Shown in pieces: positions 58,850 through 64,000 of a DNA stretch of 64,000 bases. The stretch is from Mesodorylaimus sp. YZB2_4. Its lineage: Eukaryota > Nematoda > Enoplea > Dorylaimida > Dorylaimidae. Numbering within the stretch: position 1 is the stretch's first letter; each line of letters starts with the position of its first letter. The stretch spans positions 930,001 through 994,000 of the forward strand of contig JASANH010000838.1 of NCBI GenBank assembly GCA_030248295.1, read 5' to 3'. Made by a program: the position numbers and the translations under genes. The notes beneath the pieces are model-generated. The model did not search any database. It was not told the origin of the DNA and saw only the letters and a list, made by a program, of their open reading frames with translations.

Positions 58850-60163
58850 GATCACTGTTTACGATTGCGGCAAAGCCAGCGATTTTCGAAACCTTATTCG
58901 CAAAACAATAGGCCGCATTACATAAAGGGGTCGGTACTAATGCGGCTGGCGAATGCGAGATAGCACTAAAATCCTCATATATACTCGAATAGGAGGGCTC
59001 GCCCAGAGAATAAGTGAACTAACGTCGGTCCTATTTCAACCAACCGACGAGTCGCTCGTGGAGTCGGATCATGACAAGAGCCTGCCGCTGCACGAACATT
59101 CAAATGAAAATAGCGAAGAAGTGCCGTTAGCTTGCTATAACCCAACAAACGCGCATATCGGCACTTGGGCGGAAACGGTTTCAGGAAGGCGTTTATGGCG
59201 TAAGCGAACAGCTGCGGCCTCCCTGATCCAATTTATTATCGGAAAAGATTGTGAACACGCACCGGAACCAGGAATATTCCCATTCATTACCGTAATACTA
59301 CTCCCCTCTCCGTGGGCCGTCTAGCTCACGTCCTCCAACATCAATAAACTAATTTTCCAATAAAACAAGCATCTGGAACCGCAGAGACAATGCCACGCAC
59401 CAAATCGTCGTCCAAAGACAACCACTGTGCTTCTTCGCTTTGTCAAGGCTCTCTCAATGAAATGAGAAATGGACGCTGCATCTCTTCCTCATAGCCTGGA
59501 GACACTACGATTTCGGATCTCTTCTCATAACAACCATTTCTCTCTCCTTTGTCTGCTCTCATGCTGCGGGTGCTCCTTGGGACTAGCTTCGTCCTTATAC
59601 AAATGAAACAATAATTTAAAAGACGCCCAGTGAGATCTTGTCAGGCGCCTGTGATAGCCAGCAGCCAATTCTCTCTAACTAATGACCATCTAATGATGAG
59701 AGAGTACTGCGGAACTACGAGGGTACGAGCCAACTGTATTTGTTCAATCGCTAGCCATAGGCAAGACGATCCGACTATGTTGCTGTGAGTTGTCCTTCCT
59801 GTTGTTTGAGCGACAAATGCACAGAAAATTTGAACTTTGGACTGTTCTATGCCCAGCTGGGATTGTGCCTGTTTAGACCTTTTTATGTGGAAGATTGAAC
59901 AAAATAAGCCTGATCAGAGCAGCAGGTGAAGGATTTAATGTCGATTTGGCGCACTAGGATAAAAGGATAGAAAAAGACACGGCATGTAACAGAACTTTGA
60001 GGTTACAAAAGCTGGTGTAATTTATGATTCCGCGTATACATTAAAGGGACCCCACGCAATATGATATCCAATTACAAGCTTATCAAAATATATCCCATGT
60101 CACTAAACATAACATTCCTATTCACACAAGCACACTTTTCGGCTACTACTCGATGCTGTTACT
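58850..60163. other. Intergenic, nothing firmly supported
   Basis: An open frame of 123 codons at 58953-59324 (plus) has no recognisable motif, and its start context does not resemble neighbouring genes; it was not accepted. The rest is featureless. Confidence 0.4.
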
Positions 60164-61733
60164 CTAGAAAGGCATCCCCACGTACTGCACGTCGCTCTCA
60201 ATTTGCACCGTTCTTTGCAACAGTTGTATTTCGGGACGAATCAGCGAAACCCCGTAAGTAACCGGGACTGGAAACCCGACAGCAAAGACATCATTGACAT
60301 GTTTCTCCAACATTGGGGTGGCCATACCGGGTATGCTCGCTTCCACCATGAACATAGTGAACTCGTCGATCGCCGTTTGCAAAGTTCGCACTTCGAACTG
60401 GCTGATGTTCACGTGGCCAACTAGACGCATGTTTTCGATTCTAATGCGCATATCGGCTTTTATCATGATCGCGAACACAGCGATTGTCTTTTTGCTCTTT
60501 ACATCACCAGAACCGTTCAAATAAGCGTACAGATCGATAGTGCAGTTTACACTCAACGATGCTGAACCATCATCTTTGATTCGGACGAAAGGAGGCGACG
60601 ATGTGGTCAAAAACGCTTGAGCTGTTTCCACTGTGCGAGGAAACATATCCTGGATTTCGGAGATGGCCGAGCCCAAACAGCTGCTCGATGCATCGCAGCG
60701 GATCCTCAAAAAAGAACCAGCGCCTGGTGTGTTCTTGGTAACCAGGTACCGAGTCATATTAGCCGTGTGAGCAAAGTACAGCAGATCGTTGATCATAGTG
60801 TCACTGGCCCACGCGTAAAACATTCTATCGCCATCGTATTCCTTAGTCAGCGGTTCTGGAATGTATGGGGAGGTCAAAAACGGACGTGAAAATGGAACTA
60901 TGCGACCTGAAAAATAGCTTGATCATTTCCTAGTGAGCTTTACTTTTCTGGCAGAAGCGTAACTCCTGACAGAAAAGAAACACTTTACCTTTCAGTGCAA
61001 CCTCTACGTGGTCGCTCGCTACAACCGGATCAGCTACGAGACTGTAGTCTAAAATGAAGGCTTGGTGCACTGGTGCTCTGGCCGGAAATGTCGCCAGTCT
61101 TGCGTTCACGTCTTTCATTAGGAACTCCTTAGCTTTTTTGCATAATTCTCGTTCCAAAACCGGTTTCAAGTGGGTTGATATCTGGTCTTTAAATAAATTC
61201 ATGACCGATGCCACGATGCCGCCCTTGACTTCTATTTGGAAGCTTCCGATATCAGCTACGCACTTTGCCGCGGCCACCACAGGTTTGCCCAGATTGGTCG
61301 CGTTTCGACCAAACTTGGCAGCCAAGCTGATGCTTATATCGGTCGCATTTGCCGTAACTGAGCCTGAACTTTCAAGAAGAATAACCAGTCGTTTCTTCGC
61401 CCACCAGTCACCGCTGACCTCCAATGCAGCATCGCGCAGGTTCCATGCAAATGTGGATGGTGGTATCAAAGAGTAGGAATACATTGGTTCTCGGAAATTC
61501 GTCAAGCGGATATTCCTAAAACGCACTTTGCCTCCACCTTCGATCAAATGATTCTGGTCCGGAATGTTGAGGGAACGGATTTGTTCGTTCAGTAAATCGG
61601 ACGATACTCGATTAGCGTAGTCCAATCCTTCACGCGTCACGCGGAGTTTGAAGGCGGGTAGACTTTGAGTTTGAGCAGTGACCACGCAACAAAATGTGAG
61701 GGCGATCAAAACAGAGCAAGATAAGGGGGACAT
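60164..61733 (-). CDS. BPI/LBP/CETP-family lipid-binding protein
   Basis: Exons 61733-60989 and 60906-60164 join as G|GT and give 495 residues, the normal family length. Residues 1-20 are a signal peptide (MSPLSCSVLIALTFCCVVTA). The N-terminal barrel starts with the family hallmark FKLRVTREGLDYANRVSSDL and has the conserved disulfide pair (AAKCVADIGSFQIEV and LERELCKKAKEF). The second exon is the C-terminal BPI domain (SPYIPEPLTKEY; ASDTMINDLLYFAH; VGHVNISQFEVRTL; VPVTYGVSLIRPEIQLLQ). N-glycosylation motifs (NAT, NMT, NGS, NIS, NCT) are frequent. The family binds lipids or lipopolysaccharide extracellularly. In nematodes related proteins handle lipids and yolk and may act in defence; which applies here is unknown. 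The start is the only upstream Met giving a signal peptide. Confidence 0.9.
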
Positions 61734-62324
61734 GGCAATCTGTCTGTCTCTCTACACCGAATCTATCAGGACAAGGACTGACTTTGGCTAAACAATTCAC
61801 TCTGGACACTGTGCGAGCTATTGCAGCTCACATTACAAGATAGATCGTATGACAGTATCAGATTACATGCTGGTTTTGGTGCGCTGATCACATCATCAGT
61901 CGCAACTACTGCAAACTCACTGCGTTGTATGCCTGCATCTGTGTTGATGCTTGCCTGTAAATAGCTGAGGCGTCTAAAATAGTGGCAGTAGGCCTCTGGT
62001 TAAAACAGGCGTGTGTCGCCCCGAGGCCATAAACAGAAATTTATGATTTACCCTTGAACACCACCAAATACAGCAAAATCATGTTCGTCACGGGGCTTAC
62101 TTCATACGGGGTAATCACCAGCACTGTACTTATGGTCCAATGCGTTGAAAAAAGTAACAGCGATACGGATAGGCCTTATGGCAGACGCAAACAGGCTGGT
62201 ATGCTCGCAGTGCACGTATAAATAGCAAATTACCCATTCCCAACTATGACTATGTGAGTGTACTTACAATGGCAGAACAGTATTCCTTGCCTGAGATCAT
62301 TGAAAGCGATGAGAAAGACCAGTT
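61734..62324. other. Intergenic, nothing recognised
   Basis: Upstream region of the BPI-family gene and 3' flank of the deiminase-like gene; no gene was seen. Confidence 0.45.
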
Positions 62325-63509
62325 TTAGTTTTCTTTGACTTCCGCCTGCTTCGGAGTGGCATGTTGTACTTTGAATCGATCATCAGCACCCTTTCTGGCC
62401 AGCTCGACCAACTGATCAGCCATTTTCCCTCTCACCACCCATGTTAGGCTTCTCAGACTGGCCCCCATGTGACAAATCTTCCTAGGCATTTTGATAGGCA
62501 CCACTTGACGTCTCGTGTTTACCTGAGCCGTTTCCAAGGCCAGTTTGTCCATCATGGTACTTTGACCCATCAACCAATTGTCCGGGTCGTTGCCAAATAC
62601 GGGCATATATACGAAGTGATCCGTGCGTACAAGACTCGTGTACAGTCCACATACGCCCGTTCGATTTTTCCACGTTTCCTCTGCGAAGTGGGTTGGAATG
62701 TCGACTAGTTTGACTTCGTCGCGGAAAAATTTCTTGACCGCTTGTTTGAGAATGTCCAAGTTCTCCGGGTGCATCGGTGACGAGAAGGCCAGCATGTCGT
62801 CATCGATAAATGCCAACCAATCGTCCATCCTAATTTCAGTCTCGTTGTCGCCTAGTGGATTTGTGTCGTTAAACCATTCGAGCGGTGCCACAGATTTGAA
62901 GGTGTTAGCCAGTTGGCTATTCATGACCCATTCTTGCAATTTATCGCTATTCTGAGCGTAGGCTTTCTTATTTATGATTGCCCTATTGTGCCCGTTGTCT
63001 ACTACTTCCGATCCTTGAAGTATAATTGTCGAATTCTTGTCGTATTTGAGATGACTCTGTTTCAAAAAACGGAGCATACTGCGATCGATTTGAGCCGCTG
63101 CATATGAGTCCACTCCGACTGGAGAATAGCGGAACTTGACAGTTTCTCTGACGCCCATCGGAGCAAAGTTGCGCAGGAAGATATCGTAGATGTCAGCTTC
63201 CAATACTACGTCTTGAGGCAGTCGCTTGCGGATTTCATGGCTGCGACCGAGTAGGAAGGGGATGGTGTAGCGGTCAGCCAACACGATCACATTGTCCTTG
63301 CCCACGATGCCATTGGCTGTATCGATATCGAAATTGATTAAATCGTAGAATTTTTCGCGGTAGAACACGTCCCACATGCTTGGGGCCGCCAGGACGACCA
63401 GTGGCCGCCCCATCTCATTGCTGTATCCAGCTGATGCCATCGGATCGACCATGGCCAGCAAGCAGAAGATGAAAAGGGCGCAGTAGAAGGACGGAAGAGA
63501 GAAAAACAT
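62325..63509 (-). CDS. Secreted peptidyl-arginine/agmatine deiminase-like protein, probable pseudoenzyme
   Basis: Single exon, 394 residues from ATG 63509. Residues 1-27 form a signal peptide. The segment order matches the Porphyromonas-type arginine deiminase / agmatine deiminase fold: RPLVVLAAPSMWDVFY; VVLEADIYDIFLRNFAP (family D..RD, here D109 and R113 but N114); VKFRYSP; QGSEVVDNGHNRAI (165-178, where the family has GGN); EIRMDDWLAFIDDD (family GH.D, here R227 and D229); and near the C-terminus HMGASLRSLTWV (347-358, where the family has GGG..(H/R)C, here S354). Loss of the catalytic His and nucleophilic Cys suggests no deiminase activity. Three N-glycosylation motifs fit secretion. The match is by motif order, not by search, so the family assignment is moderate. 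A TATA box lies 79 bases upstream of the ATG. Confidence 0.6.
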   Translation of the reverse strand: MFFSLPSFYCALFIFCLLAMVDPMASAGYSNEMGRPLVVLAAPSMWDVFYREKFYDLINFDIDTANGIVGKDNVIVLADRYTIPFLLGRSHEIRKRLPQDVVLEADIYDIFLRNFAPMGVRETVKFRYSPVGVDSYAAAQIDRSMLRFLKQSHLKYDKNSTIILQGSEVVDNGHNRAIINKKAYAQNSDKLQEWVMNSQLANTFKSVAPLEWFNDTNPLGDNETEIRMDDWLAFIDDDMLAFSSPMHPENLDILKQAVKKFFRDEVKLVDIPTHFAEETWKNRTGVCGLYTSLVRTDHFVYMPVFGNDPDNWLMGQSTMMDKLALETAQVNTRRQVVPIKMPRKICHMGASLRSLTWVVRGKMADQLVELARKGADDRFKVQHATPKQAEVKEN

Positions 63510-64000
63510 TTTGGCAACCGCAGCACTTTTGCTCTTTGCGAATGGCCACTAGGAGAAATGCCGTACCAAGTACCAGCTGATGCTGGTCTTTTATAGTGTG
63601 GAGAGGAAAAGTGAACGAGGTCTTGCGTGAACCATTTTGAGCTGGCAAAAACTGACCTGTGTCATGACTCGACCCTGTTTTGAGCCCTGGCCATTGCCGA
63701 AAACTAATTCTCGACGTGCTCGGCTGGCGGGAACGAAATGAGAGCAGTAGAGCGAGGATGCGCGAGAAAACAATACTAACGTGATGGAAATGAGAATTCG
63801 GGTGGATGTTCTAAATCGAGACTGTCTGCCCGCCTGTGCCAACACCAGTATCACTTTTCCTGCCTACTTTACATCTCGTGCATAGCCTAAATTGGCCAGC
63901 CCACCTTCGTTACCGCTCCCGTCTGCGACCTTTCTTTACCGTGATGTTCTAAATGCAATTGTCTTCCAGATCGCAGTGAAACGATGGCCGTCATATTTCA
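63510..64000. other. Upstream region of the deiminase-like gene, window edge
   Basis: Contains the TATA box described separately; no further gene was seen before the window ends. Confidence 0.4.
63588..63595 (-). promoter_or_regulatory. TATA box of the deiminase-like gene
   Basis: On the minus strand TATAAAAG lies 79 bases upstream of the ATG at 63509, leaving room for a start site about 30 bases downstream and a short 5' UTR. It is the only clear TATA box recognised in the window. Confidence 0.6.

Noticed and set aside
58953..59324. 123-codon plus-strand open frame
   Set aside because: No recognisable motif, no convincing start or splice context, composition not like neighbouring genes. 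It may be chance.
1..64000. tRNA or rRNA genes, CRISPR arrays, bacterial operon signals
   Set aside because: Nothing with the required structure was found by eye; the window is clearly eukaryotic. A covariance-model search was not possible here.

Overview
This 64 kb window is animal nuclear DNA. Genes are split by GT-AG introns (about 50 bp to more than 1 kb) whose acceptors usually read TTTCAG. Genes lie on both strands, and old transposon fragments sit between them. A short sperm-type MSP-domain protein next to a tau-tubulin/casein-kinase-1-like kinase, a TWK-type K2P channel, large secreted Cys-rich repeat proteins and a possible trans-splice acceptor in an operon-like gene pair all point to a nematode. 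The species cannot be named, and another small ecdysozoan (for example a tardigrade) is not excluded. All exon models were read by eye from splice signals, reading phase and family motifs.

Left part (3.1-22 kb): an aryl hydrocarbon receptor (bHLH-PAS-A-PAS-B, Gln-rich tail, 8 exons); an MSP-domain protein; a TTBK-like kinase; an EXD2-like 3'-5' exonuclease on the minus strand, divergent from PEX5; PEX5 (peroxisomal import receptor) followed closely by DPH5 (diphthamide synthesis), arranged like an operon; and a two-pore K+ channel with an odd second selectivity filter.

Middle (24-43.4 kb): mostly mobile DNA. There is a decayed non-LTR retroelement, an LTR gag fragment, two degenerate minisatellites, a Bel/Pao gag-protease relic, a Tc1 element with complete ends, and a Ty3/gypsy gag-protease-RT relic. 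Between them lie a two-exon HP1 gene, one or two small hypothetical genes, and a 13-exon gene for an unrecognised ~800-residue protein. That protein is built from repeated three-exon modules and carries one in-frame TAG.

Right part (44.7-63.6 kb): all supported genes are on the minus strand. They are two paralogous secreted proteins, each with about 13 four-cysteine repeats; a CREBZF/Zhangfei-like leucine-zipper protein between them; the 3' end of an unrecognised gene; a synaptotagmin that appears to have lost its calcium ligands; a BPI/LBP-family lipid-binding protein; and a secreted intronless protein that looks like a peptidyl-arginine/agmatine deiminase whose active-site residues are replaced.

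Eight long G or C homopolymer runs (11-18 bases) are scattered through the window. One of them breaks the Tc1 transposase frame. The most novel items are the exon-modular repeat protein (36.7-39.8 kb), the deiminase-like probable pseudoenzyme (62.3-63.5 kb) and the paired Cys-rich repeat proteins.
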